Assembly (NCBI RefSeq): GCF_001633165.1
Contig: NZ_CP015418.1
Span: 496,001-560,000 of the forward strand
DNA length: 64,000 nt
From: Rhodovulum sulfidophilum DSM 1374
GTDB lineage: Bacteria; Pseudomonadota; Alphaproteobacteria; Rhodobacterales; Rhodobacteraceae
Direction: 5' to 3'
This document shows, piece by piece, positions 26,648-35,133 of the stretch. Within the stretch, counting starts at the first letter, position 1. Each line of letters starts with the position of its first letter. The notes beneath the pieces are model-generated. The model was not told where the DNA came from, searched no databases, and worked only from the letters and a program-made list of their open reading frames with translations. The position numbers were made by a program, and so were the translations under genes.

Positions 26648-27133
26648 GTGGGACCGGACGCGTTGCGCCCGGGCGAGCTGGCGGCCGGGGATCTCGGCCC
26701 CGCCGACGGCCCGGCGCTGCGCGTCATCGGCCGGGCCCGGACCCCATGGGGGCCGGATGACTGCCCGAAGAATATCGGCAGGGCGCGCGAAAGGGGCGCG
26801 CCCGCCACACTCGAGATCGACCCCGCCTTCGCCCCGGCGCTGAGGGGGCTGTCCGTCGGCCAGCCGGTGATCGTGCTGTACTGGATGGACCGGGCGCGCC
26901 GCGACCTGCTGGTGCAGGCGCCCCGCCATGTCGACGGGCCGCGCGGCAGCTTTGCCCTGCGCTCGCCGAACCGGCCGAACACCATCAGCCAGTCGACGGT
27001 CAGGATCACCGCGCTCGACGCCGAGACCGGGCAGGTCGAGATCGATGCGCTTGACTGTTACGACGGCACGCCGCTCATCGACATCAAGCCATGGCTGCCG
27101 TCGATCGACCTGCCGCCGGGCGAACCCGGCTAG
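26648..27133 (+). CDS. TrmO/TsaA-domain protein, probable tRNA m6t6A37 methyltransferase
   Basis: About 161 residues with the TsaA/TrmO beta-barrel signs: IGRARTPW near the start, LSVGQPVIVLYWMDRARRDLL, and the hallmark RSPNRPNTISQS (TrmO: RSPxRPNPIGxS), then DALDCYDGTPLIDIKPWLP. TrmO uses SAM to methylate t6A37 in tRNA. Odd: the proline of RPNP is Thr here, and the DxHSPF motif of E. coli TrmO is not seen, so it may be a divergent member. Start options are GTG 26648 or TTG 26663, the latter with GAGGTGGGA ten bases upstream. It probably shares the dapA transcript. Confidence 0.78.
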   Translation: MGPDALRPGELAAGDLGPADGPALRVIGRARTPWGPDDCPKNIGRARERGAPATLEIDPAFAPALRGLSVGQPVIVLYWMDRARRDLLVQAPRHVDGPRGSFALRSPNRPNTISQSTVRITALDAETGQVEIDALDCYDGTPLIDIKPWLPSIDLPPGEPG

Positions 27134-27135
27134 CC

Positions 27136-27588
27136 CTACTCGACCGTCACCTCGATCGGCTCGGACATCACCGGCGGATCGTGCGGCACATGGTTAGCAT
27201 CGCCCAGCAGCAGCCAGAGACTGTGGGTTCCGGGCGCGAGCTCGAGCGTGGTTTCGGTCTGGCCGCCGCCGAAATGGATGTGATGATCGTCGGCGGGGAT
27301 CGCATGCGCGACATCGACCTCGTCCTGCGGCAGATCGACGATCAGGTGGTGATGGCCGCTGGCGGGGGTGTCGGTACCGGCCGGGACCACCTCCATGCCC
27401 TCGATGCCGAAGACCACCGTCACCGGCGAAGAGACCGTGGCACCGTCTTCGGGGCTGATGATGAACACCCGCGCGCCCTCGGGCGAGGGCGTCCGGAGAT
27501 CCTCGGCCAGCGCGGGCAGCGCCAGCGCCGTCAGCGCGGCGAATGCCAGAGACGGGACAGCGAATGAAGCGGCGGAGCGAGCTTGCAT
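27136..27588 (-). CDS. DUF4399-type exported protein
   Basis: 150 residues: signal peptide ending LPALAE (about 28), then ARVFIISPEDGATVSSPVTVVFGIEGMEVVPAG and a histidine-rich core SGHHHLIVDLP...DDHHIHFGGGQTETTLEL, ending LGDANHVPHDPPVMSEPIEVTVE. This layout is that of the DUF4399 family, a small Ig-like beta-sandwich in the periplasm with several conserved His that could bind a metal. The function is unknown. It is convergent with the TrmO-like gene, with only 2 bp between stops. Confidence 0.82.
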   Translation of the reverse strand: MQARSAASFAVPSLAFAALTALALPALAEDLRTPSPEGARVFIISPEDGATVSSPVTVVFGIEGMEVVPAGTDTPASGHHHLIVDLPQDEVDVAHAIPADDHHIHFGGGQTETTLELAPGTHSLWLLLGDANHVPHDPPVMSEPIEVTVE

Positions 27589-27711
27589 GGGTTCCTCCCT
27601 TCCAGTGCATGCCGAAAGGACGATCCGGTTGCCCGGACCGGCCTGTGCATATCAGCTAGCCCGGCCCCGGACCGGATCAATCCGGCGCGCATTCCGGAAA
27701 GGCCGGTCGGA

Positions 27712-27728
27712 CATGCCCGTCGGGCATG
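27712..27728. promoter_or_regulatory. 17-bp palindrome upstream of the DUF4399 gene
   Basis: CATGCCCG-T-CGGGCATG: perfect 8-bp arms around one base, about 125 bp upstream of the DUF4399 start. It has the size and symmetry of a dimeric repressor site. The binder is unknown. Confidence 0.35.
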
Positions 27729-27742
27729 CTGGAGGCAAATAC

Positions 27743-27798
27743 CTTGGGGCGCACCGGCACCACAACCGACTGTCACCATTCACGTGGCGCGCCCCAAG
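27743..27798. repeat. 10-bp inverted repeat, arms 36 bp apart
   Basis: The left arm CTTGGGGCGC (27743-27752) and right arm GCGCCCCAAG (27789-27798) are exact complements. They could be the stem of an RNA or the ends of a tiny element. No flanking target duplication is apparent. Confidence 0.5.
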
Positions 27799-28218
27799 TA
27801 CCATTGCACCGCATACAGGGCCAGATACGCGACCCTTACACAGGATCGGCAACACCACGTCGATCCATGACCGCCATATAGCACGTCGATTCGGGCCTTG
27901 GTCGGGAAGAATTATGATAAAATTTAAGACGTCTTCTAAGAGCCGCTGGCCGTGACCCTGCGTCACCTTGGGCAGCCGTTTCCGCAGCGGAGCGCCTTCT
28001 TATGCGGGTGATGCAGGGCGTCCGTGCGCGCGGACCGGCGCGTTGCGCCCGGACAGATCCGGACCCGTTTCGGCCCCGGAACCGGTGAGCCCGCCGCATC
28101 CGCGCCGCAATTCAGCAGCGAAAGACCGGCTCCGCCCGGTTTTTCGAAACGCAACAGCAGCTCCAACGCGGATGCGGCCCTTTCAAGCCCGACCGCGATG
28201 GCTTATATCGCCTCCACC

Positions 28219-28695
28219 ATGGCCAAAGCGAAGACAGATCCGAATTACAAGGTGATCGCCGAGAACCGGCGGGCCCGCTACGATTACGCCATCGAGGACG
28301 ACCTCGAATGCGGGATCATGCTGCAGGGCTCCGAGGTCAAGTCGCTGCGCGAGAACGGCGCCAATATCGCCGAAAGCTATGCCTCGGTCGAGGATGGCGA
28401 GCTTTGGCTCGTCAACGGCTATGTTCCGCCCTTCGAGCAGGCCCGGACCTGGGGCCATGACGAACGCCGCCGCCGCAAGCTTCTGGTCAGCCGCAAGGAA
28501 ATGGCGCGGCTCTGGTCCGACACCCAGCGCAAGGGCTTCACGCTGGTGCCGCTGGTGCTGTATTTCAACCACAAGGGCCTGGTGAAGCTGAAGATCGGCA
28601 TCGCCAAGGGCAAGAAGACCCAGGACAAGCGCGATACCGAGGCCAAGCGCGACTGGCAGCGCCAGAAGGCCCGGCTTTTGAAGGATCACGGCTGA
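28219..28695 (+). CDS. smpB: SsrA-binding protein SmpB
   Basis: 158 residues. SmpB motifs: [80 protein letters not shown] and the basic tail [19 protein letters not shown] that enters the ribosomal decoding centre. It works with tmRNA to rescue stalled ribosomes. The ATG at 28219 gives the usual [16 protein letters not shown] start; the frame is open upstream but not conserved. The tmRNA gene itself was not seen in the window. Confidence 0.97.
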   Translation: MAKAKTDPNYKVIAENRRARYDYAIEDDLECGIMLQGSEVKSLRENGANIAESYASVEDGELWLVNGYVPPFEQARTWGHDERRRRKLLVSRKEMARLWSDTQRKGFTLVPLVLYFNHKGLVKLKIGIAKGKKTQDKRDTEAKRDWQRQKARLLKDHG

Positions 28696-28762
28696 CCCGC
28701 CTTGCCTCGGCTCTGGCGCCGTTTTAAGGAAAACGGTGTCTGCGCAGCCGGAGGGGGAGGTC

Positions 28763-29635
28763 ATGAGCTACGACGATCCGAAAACGCTGGTCTCGACGGA
28801 CTGGCTTGCGGCGCATCTGAACGATCCCGATCTCAGGATCCTCGATGCCTCCTGTCGGCCGGTCTTTCCCACCGACACCCCGCGCGATCCCGTTGCCGAA
28901 TATCAGGCGGCCCATATCCCCGGCGCGCGCTTCTTCGATATCGACGAGATCTCCGACCAACGCTCGGACCTGCCGCATATGGCGCCGCCGCCCGAAAAGT
29001 TCATCAGCCGTCTGCGCGCGATGGGCGTGGGCGACGGCCACCAGGTGGTGGTCTATGACAGCGCGGGGCTGTTCTCGGCCGCCCGCGTCTGGTGGACCTT
29101 CCGGCTGATGGGCAAGACCGACATCGCGGTGCTGGACGGCGGCCTGCCGAAATGGCGGGCCGAGGAGCGTCCGCTCGAGGACATGCCGCCGGTCGTGCGC
29201 GACCGCCACATGACGGTGCAGCGCCAGGCCGGGCTGATCAAGGACGTGACCCAGGTCGCCGCCGCCTCGAAGCTTGGCGATTACGAGATCGTCGATGCCC
29301 GCGGGGCCTCGCGCTTCGAGGGCACCGACCCCGAACCGCGGCCGGGGCTGCGCTCGGGCCATATCCCGGGCTCGAAGAACGTGCCCTTCGCCACCCTGCT
29401 GAATGCCGATGGCACGATGAAAAGCCCCGAGGCGCTGAAAGCCGTGTTCGAGGCCGCCGGGGTCGACCTTCGGAAACCGGTCATCACCTCCTGCGGCTCG
29501 GGCGTGACCGCCGCCATCCTCAGCCTCGCGCTCGAGGTGATCGGGCATCGCAACCATTCGCTCTATGACGGCTCGTGGTCGGAATGGGGCATGTATGGCG
29601 ACCTTCCGGTCGAGACGGGACCTGCCCGATGCTGA
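28763..29635 (+). CDS. sseA: 3-Mercaptopyruvate/thiosulfate sulfurtransferase
   Basis: 290 residues with two rhodanese domains (about 8-150 and 165-285). The catalytic cysteine is C244 in SCGSGVTA; CG(S/A)GVTA is the 3-mercaptopyruvate type loop, as opposed to the CRKGVTA of thiosulfate rhodaneses. It moves sulfur from mercaptopyruvate to thiols or cyanide in the cytoplasm. The ATG at 28763 has GGAGGGGGAGG close upstream. The stop overlaps the aminotransferase start by 7 bp; such a pair can run cysteine transamination to mercaptopyruvate followed by sulfur transfer. Confidence 0.94.
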   Translation: MSYDDPKTLVSTDWLAAHLNDPDLRILDASCRPVFPTDTPRDPVAEYQAAHIPGARFFDIDEISDQRSDLPHMAPPPEKFISRLRAMGVGDGHQVVVYDSAGLFSAARVWWTFRLMGKTDIAVLDGGLPKWRAEERPLEDMPPVVRDRHMTVQRQAGLIKDVTQVAAASKLGDYEIVDARGASRFEGTDPEPRPGLRSGHIPGSKNVPFATLLNADGTMKSPEALKAVFEAAGVDLRKPVITSCGSGVTAAILSLALEVIGHRNHSLYDGSWSEWGMYGDLPVETGPARC

Positions 29636-30813
29636 GCCGACTTTCCCCGCAAAGCCCCGACAAGATCATCGGGCTGATGCAGCAGTTCCGCGCCGACCCG
29701 CGCGCGGACAAGATCGACCTTGGCGTCGGCGTCTATCGCGATGCCCAAGGCCGGACCCCGGTGATGCGGGCGGTCAAGGCCGCCGAAGAGACGCTGTGGC
29801 GGACCCAGGACAGCAAGGGCTATGTCGGGATCGAGGGCGATCCGGCCTTTCTCGAGGCGATCGGGACGCTGGTTCTGGGCGATGCCGTGCCCGCGGAACG
29901 CATCGCCGCGGTCGGGACGCCGGGCGGCACCGGCGCGGTGCGGCAGGCGCTGGAGCTGGTGCGGCTGGCCGATGCCGGGGCACGGGTCTTCATCCCGGCG
30001 CCGTCCTGGCCCAACCATGCCGCCATCGTGAATTTCCTCGGGCTCGGCGAGGCCGCCTACCGCTATTACGACGGCGCGGCCCATGCGCTCGACCTCCCGG
30101 GCCTTCTGGCCGATCTCGAGACCACCGGCCCGGGCGATGTGGTGATCCTGCATGGCTGCTGCCACAACCCCACCGGCGCCGAGCTGACGCTGGCGGACTG
30201 GGCCGCGATTGCCGAGGTGCTGGGCCGCACCGGCGCGCTGCCGCTGGTCGATCTGGCCTATCTGGGCTTCGGAGACGGGCTCGAGGCCGATGCCGCCGGT
30301 TTGCGGCTGCTGGCCGGGGCGCTGCCCGAGATGCTGATCTCGGTCAGCTGTTCGAAGAATTTCGGGCTTTACCGCGAACGCGTGGGCGCGGTTCTGGCGC
30401 TGTCCCCGAATGCGGCGGCGCGCGATCTGGTGCGGGGGAACCTCTCGAACCTCAACCGCCAGAACTTCGCCTTCCCGCCCGATCACGGCGCCCGCGTGGT
30501 GACCGGGATCTTGGGCGATGCCGCGCTGCGGGCCGACTGGGCCGCCGAGCTGGAAACCATGCGCAGCCGGATCGAGACCCTGCGCCGAACGCTGGCCGAC
30601 CGGCTGCGCGACACGAGCGGCTCCGACCGCTTTGCCTTCCTCGCCGGGCAGAAGGGGCTGTTCTCGCTGATCGGCGCGACCCCGGATCAGGTCACGGCGA
30701 TGCGCGAGACCCATGGCGTCTATCTGATCGGCGACGGACGGATCAACCTCGCCGGACTGTCCGAGACCAATATCCCGAAAGTGGCCGAGGCGATGCTGGC
30801 CGCCGGGCTCTGA
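29629..30813 (+). CDS. tyrB: Aromatic/aspartate aminotransferase, class I
   Basis: 394 residues, fold-type I PLP enzyme of the Ia (AspC/TyrB) group: KIDLGVGVYRDAQGRTPVMRAVK, GTGAVRQALEL, the ring-stacking HGCCHNPTGAEL, and the PLP lysine in SVSCSKNFGLYRERVGA (near 243). It should transaminate aromatic amino acids or aspartate with 2-oxoglutarate. Being coupled to sseA raises the inference that cysteine or a cysteine analogue is also a substrate. The symbol is by family resemblance; AspC-like specificity is possible. Confidence 0.9.
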   Translation: MLSRLSPQSPDKIIGLMQQFRADPRADKIDLGVGVYRDAQGRTPVMRAVKAAEETLWRTQDSKGYVGIEGDPAFLEAIGTLVLGDAVPAERIAAVGTPGGTGAVRQALELVRLADAGARVFIPAPSWPNHAAIVNFLGLGEAAYRYYDGAAHALDLPGLLADLETTGPGDVVILHGCCHNPTGAELTLADWAAIAEVLGRTGALPLVDLAYLGFGDGLEADAAGLRLLAGALPEMLISVSCSKNFGLYRERVGAVLALSPNAAARDLVRGNLSNLNRQNFAFPPDHGARVVTGILGDAALRADWAAELETMRSRIETLRRTLADRLRDTSGSDRFAFLAGQKGLFSLIGATPDQVTAMRETHGVYLIGDGRINLAGLSETNIPKVAEAMLAAGL

Positions 30814-30862
30814 CAGGCCCGGGACGCTTTCACAGCCCACGGGCATGACAGCCACGAAAGAA

Positions 30863-30886
30863 AACGGCGGGGAATTCCCCGCCGTT
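30863..30886. terminator. Bidirectional terminator-like palindrome
   Basis: A perfect 24-bp palindrome: AACGGCGGGGAA followed by its exact complement, with A-rich sequence before and a T-containing run (CCCATTTTC) after. It sits between the convergent aminotransferase and amtB genes, so it probably ends both transcripts. Confidence 0.7.
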
Positions 30887-30912
30887 CCCATTTTCACCCC
30901 GGGGGTCCCGGC

Positions 30913-32244
30913 TCAGCTGTGATAGGCCGCCTCGCCATGGCTGGTGAGGTCGAGGCCCTGACGTTCGCTGTCGGCATCGACCCGCAGGCCCACGATCATG
31001 TCCACGATCTTGTAGGCGATCAACGAGACGACACCGCACCAGACGATGGTCACAAGCACGGCTTCGGCCTGGATGATGGTCTGGCCGATGGTGCCGACAC
31101 CCTCGGCAAAGCCCTGGCCGCCCAGCGCCTCGCCGCCCAGCAGACCGGTGCCCAGAGCGCCGACGATGCCGCCCACGCCATGCACGCCGAAGACGTCGAG
31201 GCTGTCGTCATAGCCGAACTTGGTCTTCACGGTCGACACGAAGAAGTAGCAGATCGGCGACACGACGAAGCCCAGGATGATGGCACCGACCGGACCGAGC
31301 TGACCGCAGGCGGGGGTAATGGCAACGAGGCCCGCGACCATGCCCGAGGCGGCGCCAAGCATCGAGGCCTTGCCGCGGGTCAGACCCTCGACGGCGGCCC
31401 AGGACAGGATCGCGGCGGCGGTGGCAACGAAGGTGTTGATGAAGGGCAGGCCGGTGAAGGCGTTGGCTTCCAGGTTGGACCCGGCATTGAAGCCGAACCA
31501 GCCGATCCACAGCATCGAGGCACCGACCATGGTCAGGGTCATCGAATGGGGCGCCATGTTCTCCTTGCCCAGGCCGATGCGGGGCCCGATCAGGATCGCA
31601 CCGATCAGCGCCGCGATACCGGCATTGATGTGGACCACGGTGCCGCCCGCGAAATCGAGAGCGCCGAGGTTATACAGCAGGCCCGCACCGTCCCAGACCA
31701 TGTGGGCGATCGGGAAATAGCAGAAGGTCGTCCACAGCCCGACGAACAGCAGCACGGCCGAGAATTTCATCCGTTCGGCGAAGGCACCGACGATCAGCGC
31801 CGGCGTGATGACGGCAAAGGTCATCTGGAACGCGATGAAGACATATTCGGGGATGACGACGCCGTCGGTGAAGGTCGCGGCGGTCGAATCGACGGTGACG
31901 CCCGACAGGAACAGCTTGCCGAAGCCGCCCCAGAACGGCGAGCTGCCGCCGCCGAAGGCGAAGGAATAGCCCCAGAAGACCCAGATCACCATCATCATGC
32001 CGGCGATCAGCGTGCTCTGCATCAGCACCGACAGCATGTTCTTCTGGCGCACGAGGCCGCCGTAGAACAGCGCGATGCCCGGCATGGTCATGAAGAGGAC
32101 GAGGATGGTCGCGGTCATCATCCAGGCGGTATCGCCCTTGTCCATGATCGGTGCGGCCTCGGCGACCTCCTGTGCCAGCGCCGGAAGCGCGGCGGCCGTC
32201 GCGGTCAGCGCCGCCAGGCCGAGAATATGTTTGATATTCGCCAT
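30913..32244 (-). CDS. amtB: Ammonium transporter
   Basis: 443 residues: signal sequence (1-24, ending PALAQ) and eleven membrane helices of the Amt/Rh family. The pore twin histidines are seen in CYFPIAHMVWDGAGLL and VFGVHGVGGIVGALGTG; the periplasmic gate region includes NMLSVLMQST and FAVITPALIVGAFAERMKFSA. It imports ammonium across the inner membrane and is gated by GlnK. It lies 33 bp after glnK on the same strand, the classic glnK-amtB operon, normally induced under nitrogen limitation. Confidence 0.97.
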   Translation of the reverse strand: MANIKHILGLAALTATAAALPALAQEVAEAAPIMDKGDTAWMMTATILVLFMTMPGIALFYGGLVRQKNMLSVLMQSTLIAGMMMVIWVFWGYSFAFGGGSSPFWGGFGKLFLSGVTVDSTAATFTDGVVIPEYVFIAFQMTFAVITPALIVGAFAERMKFSAVLLFVGLWTTFCYFPIAHMVWDGAGLLYNLGALDFAGGTVVHINAGIAALIGAILIGPRIGLGKENMAPHSMTLTMVGASMLWIGWFGFNAGSNLEANAFTGLPFINTFVATAAAILSWAAVEGLTRGKASMLGAASGMVAGLVAITPACGQLGPVGAIILGFVVSPICYFFVSTVKTKFGYDDSLDVFGVHGVGGIVGALGTGLLGGEALGGQGFAEGVGTIGQTIIQAEAVLVTIVWCGVVSLIAYKIVDMIVGLRVDADSERQGLDLTSHGEAAYHS

Positions 32245-32277
32245 GTTCGTTGTCTCTCTATCCCTGATACGTCCGCG

Positions 32278-32616
32278 TCACACCGCGTCTTCGTTGGTTT
32301 CGCCGGTCCGGACCCGCACCGCCTGGTTCACGTCCAGGACGAAGATCTTGCCGTCGCCGATCTTGTCGGTCTTGGCGGTATTGGCGATGGTTTCGACGAC
32401 CTGGTCAGCCATGGCCGAGGTCACCACGATTTCGAGCTTCACCTTGGGAACGAAGTTCACGGCATATTCCGCACCGCGGTAGATCTCGGTGTGTCCGGAC
32501 TGCGAACCGAACCCCTTGATCTCGGTCACCATCATGCCGCGCACGCCGATTGCAGTGAGAGCTTCCCTCACCTCCTCCAGCTTGAACGGCTTGATTGCAG
32601 CAATGATGAGTTTCAC
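32278..32616 (-). CDS. glnK: Nitrogen regulatory protein P-II (GlnK)
   Basis: 112 residues starting at a GTG (32614-32616) preceded by GGAAGGGG; the frame continues upstream but unlike any PII. MKLIIAAIKPFKLEEVREAL, T-loop GFGSQSGHTEIYRGAEYAV with the uridylylation site Y51, B-loop KTDKIGDGKIFV and C-loop AVRVRTGE are all present. It senses 2-oxoglutarate and ATP/ADP and blocks AmtB when nitrogen is plentiful. A leader hairpin and a tandem TTGCACAA repeat lie upstream. Confidence 0.97.
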   Translation of the reverse strand: MKLIIAAIKPFKLEEVREALTAIGVRGMMVTEIKGFGSQSGHTEIYRGAEYAVNFVPKVKLEIVVTSAMADQVVETIANTAKTDKIGDGKIFVLDVNQAVRVRTGETNEDAV

Positions 32617-32642
32617 GTTGTGCCCCTTCCGTTGAGCAGGTC

Positions 32643-32666
32643 GCCCCTGCGGGTTTTCACAGGGGC
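32643..32666 (-). promoter_or_regulatory. Hairpin in the glnK leader
   Basis: GCCCCTG and CAGGGGC are exact complements with a 10-base loop, 27 bp upstream of the glnK start codon. If transcribed, it would fold just before the ribosome site. It could be a protective stem or part of a control element. Confidence 0.4.
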
Positions 32667-32736
32667 AAGGAAGGGCCGCGAAGCCGCCTTGAGACAAGCT
32701 GATCGAGGCCGCAAGCCGAACGCAAAACGGGAGTTG

Positions 32737-32755
32737 TTGCACAACTTTTGCACAA
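32737..32755. promoter_or_regulatory. Tandem TTGCACAA repeat, 11-bp period
   Basis: TTGCACAA occurs at 32737-32744 and 32748-32755, one DNA turn apart, about 120 bp upstream of glnK and 125 bp upstream of the divergent penicillin-binding protein gene. Helically phased repeats suggest cooperative regulator binding. NtrC is a natural candidate given glnK, but the site is not the textbook NtrC palindrome. Confidence 0.4.
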
Positions 32756-32877
32756 ACGCGGCCTTTCGCCTGCATTTTGGGCAGTTCGAGAACCGATCAC
32801 GGGACGCCTTCGACCTCCACAATCCGGCCCTTCCGGGATATGGTGCCGCCAAAAGGCAAACGAGGCAGTCGACAGTT

Positions 32878-35040
32878 ATGGGCAGCACGGGACGCAGGCC
32901 GCCGCCGCTGGTGGCGGATCGGCGCTATCCGAAGAAAACCAAGCGCAAACCGCAGCCGCGCAACCGCAAGCCCCGATCCCGCAATGGCGGCGGCGGAGGC
33001 GGGCGACGCGGCGGGGTCCGGCGCAGCAATCCGATCCTGCGCGCGATCAGGGCGTTCTTTCGCAGGCTGTTCCGCTCGATCCTCGGGACCGGTCTGCGGC
33101 TGGCGCTGCTGGGCGCGCTCGCGCTCGGCTGCGCGGTCTTCTATTTCTATCAGCAACTGCCCGAGATGACGGCGCTTCTTGACGGGCGCAATCGCGGCTC
33201 GGTCACCCTGCTCGACCGCGACGGCAAGGTCTTCGCCTGGCGCGGCGAACAGTTCGGCGGCCAGATCACCGCCACCACCGTCGCCCCGGCGCTGAAGAAT
33301 GCCGTGGTCGCGACCGAGGACCGGCGCTTCTACCGCCATTTCGGCATCAGCCCGCGCGGCATTGCCGGCGCGATCCGGATCAACCTCTCGGAGGGCCGCG
33401 GCCCGCTTTCGGGCAATGGCGGATCGACCATCACCCAGCAGACCGCCAAGCTGCTCTGCCTCGGCGTGCCCTATGATTCGAAGACCTGGAAGAACGAGAC
33501 CGCCTACGAGGCCGACTGCCGCCGCACCACGCTGGGCCGGAAGATCAAGGAAGCGCTCTATGCGATGGCGATGGAGGCCAAGTATTCCAAGGACGAGATC
33601 CTGACGATCTACCTCAACCGCGCCTATCTGGGCGCGGGCACCCGCGGCTTCGAGGCCGCCGCCCAGCGCTATTTCGGCAAATCCGCGAACCAGGTGAACA
33701 TCTCGGAGGCGGCGATGCTGGCCGGGCTGCTGAAGGCGCCCACCACCTATGCCCCGACCAACAACCTCAAGCGTTCGCGCAACCGGGCGAACCTCATCGT
33801 CGGCCTGATGCAGGACCAGGGCTATATCACCCCCAAGCAGGCCGCCCTTGCCAAGGCCAATCCGGCGCAGCTGTCCGAAGCCGCCGAAGCCCGCGCGGGC
33901 GGGTATTTCGCCGACTGGGTGATGGGGGCGGGGCCCGACTTTTTGACCCGCGACACCACCGAGGATGTCATCATCCGCACCACCTTCGACCCGCGCATCC
34001 AGAAAGCCGCCGAGACCGCGCTGAAGGAGGTGTTCGAAAACAAGGTCAAGGAGGGCTCGAAGGCCGAGGCGGCGATCATCGTGATGTCGGCCGACGGCGC
34101 GGTCCGGGCCATGGTCGGCGGCCGCAAGACCGCGATCGGCGGGTTCAACCGGGCAACGATGGCGCTCCGGCAGACCGGCTCGGCGTTCAAGCCCTTCGTC
34201 TATGCCGCCGCGCTCGATCTGGGCTACACGCCCAATGCGACCGTGGTGGACGAGCCCTATACCATCAACGTGCCCGGCTCGGGCCCCTATTCGCCCGAGA
34301 ATTACGACCACAAGTTCCGCGGCCGCGTCACCCTGACCGAGGCGCTGCAGCATTCGCTGAACATTCCCGCGGTGAAGGTCTCCGAGGCCGTCGGCCGCGA
34401 GAATGTGCGCCGGATCGCGCATGATTTCGGGCTGAAGGCGGATCTGGCCGACGGGCCGGCCCTGGCCCTCGGCGCCTCGGAATCGACGCTGATCAACATG
34501 ACCGGCGCCTATGCGGGCATCCTCAACGGCGGCTCGAGCGTCACCCCCTACGGGCTGACCGAGCTGAAGTTGAAGGGCGACCGCGAGCCGCTGATGGGGC
34601 AGGAAGGCGGCATGGGAGAGCGGGTGATCTCGGAGCGGGCGGCGCGCAGCCTTGTCTACATGATGTGGCGGGCCGTCGAGGCGGGTACCGGCCACCGCGC
34701 CAAGCTGGCGGGCCGACAGGTCGCGGGCAAGACCGGCACCACCTCGGCCGCCCGCGACGCCTGGTTCATCGGCTTTTCGGCGGATTACGTGGCCGGGGTC
34801 TGGATGGGCTATGACGACAACACCCCGCTTCGGGGCGTGACCGGCGGCGGGCTTCCGGCCGAGATCTGGCACGAGACCATGCAACGCGTCCAGGAGGGCG
34901 TGCCGCCGCATCCGCTGCCGATGCTGGTGCCGCAAGAGCCGTCTTCGGCGGTCGCGGCAAGGGACGGCGGCGATCGGGGCGGCAATGTCGCCGAGAACAT
35001 CCTGCGCAGCGTGCTGGGCGCCTTCACCGGGCGCAACTGA
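32878..35040 (+). CDS. mrcA: Class A penicillin-binding protein (PBP1A family)
   Basis: 720 residues: a cytoplasmic basic tail rich in Arg/Lys/Gly, one membrane anchor (about 75-97, LRLALLGALALGCAVFYFY), a glycosyltransferase domain (about 115-310; VVATEDRRFYRHFGIS, GGSTITQQTAK, LNRAYLGAGTRGFEAAAQRYFGK), and a transpeptidase domain with SxxK in GSAFKPF (S near 435), SLN in QHSLNIPAVK, and KTGTT. It polymerises and cross-links peptidoglycan in the periplasm. The unusually basic 40-residue N-terminus with a Gly run is notable. It is followed by two hairpins that end transcription. Confidence 0.95.
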   Translation: MGSTGRRPPPLVADRRYPKKTKRKPQPRNRKPRSRNGGGGGGRRGGVRRSNPILRAIRAFFRRLFRSILGTGLRLALLGALALGCAVFYFYQQLPEMTALLDGRNRGSVTLLDRDGKVFAWRGEQFGGQITATTVAPALKNAVVATEDRRFYRHFGISPRGIAGAIRINLSEGRGPLSGNGGSTITQQTAKLLCLGVPYDSKTWKNETAYEADCRRTTLGRKIKEALYAMAMEAKYSKDEILTIYLNRAYLGAGTRGFEAAAQRYFGKSANQVNISEAAMLAGLLKAPTTYAPTNNLKRSRNRANLIVGLMQDQGYITPKQAALAKANPAQLSEAAEARAGGYFADWVMGAGPDFLTRDTTEDVIIRTTFDPRIQKAAETALKEVFENKVKEGSKAEAAIIVMSADGAVRAMVGGRKTAIGGFNRATMALRQTGSAFKPFVYAAALDLGYTPNATVVDEPYTINVPGSGPYSPENYDHKFRGRVTLTEALQHSLNIPAVKVSEAVGRENVRRIAHDFGLKADLADGPALALGASESTLINMTGAYAGILNGGSSVTPYGLTELKLKGDREPLMGQEGGMGERVISERAARSLVYMMWRAVEAGTGHRAKLAGRQVAGKTGTTSAARDAWFIGFSADYVAGVWMGYDDNTPLRGVTGGGLPAEIWHETMQRVQEGVPPHPLPMLVPQEPSSAVAARDGGDRGGNVAENILRSVLGAFTGRN

Positions 35041-35063
35041 GGCGCCCTACGGCCAAGGGCGCC
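35041..35063 (+). terminator. First hairpin after the PBP gene
   Basis: GGCGCCCT and AGGGCGCC, 8-bp arms with a 7-base loop, start right after the stop codon. There is no T-run, so it probably helps pausing or protects the 3' end. Confidence 0.5.
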
Positions 35064-35074
35064 AGGCAGAACAG

Positions 35075-35112
35075 AAAAGGCCCCGGCAGATGCGCCGGGG
35101 CCTTTTACGTTT
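35075..35112. terminator. Rho-independent terminator
   Basis: AAAAGGCCCCGGC (35075-35087) pairs with GCCGGGGCCTTTT (35094-35106) over a 6-base loop and is followed by ACGTTTTTT. The A-rich 5' side makes it work for both strands, suiting its place between the convergent PBP and mlaC genes. Confidence 0.9.
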
Positions 35113-35133
35113 TTTCGGAAACCGGAAGGGGCG

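Larger units (their letters stand above)
27589..28218. other. 630-bp gap before smpB with several inverted repeats
   Basis: No convincing gene. It contains CATGCCCG-T-CGGGCATG (27712-27728), a 10-bp inverted repeat CTTGGGGCGC/GCGCCCCAAG with 36 bp between arms (27743-27798), and AAGACGTCTT (27926-27935) inside an A/T-rich patch (27905-27940) that contrasts with the surrounding high GC. Possible contents: promoters for the genes on both sides, a structured RNA, or a decayed insertion. None can be shown. Confidence 0.5.
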
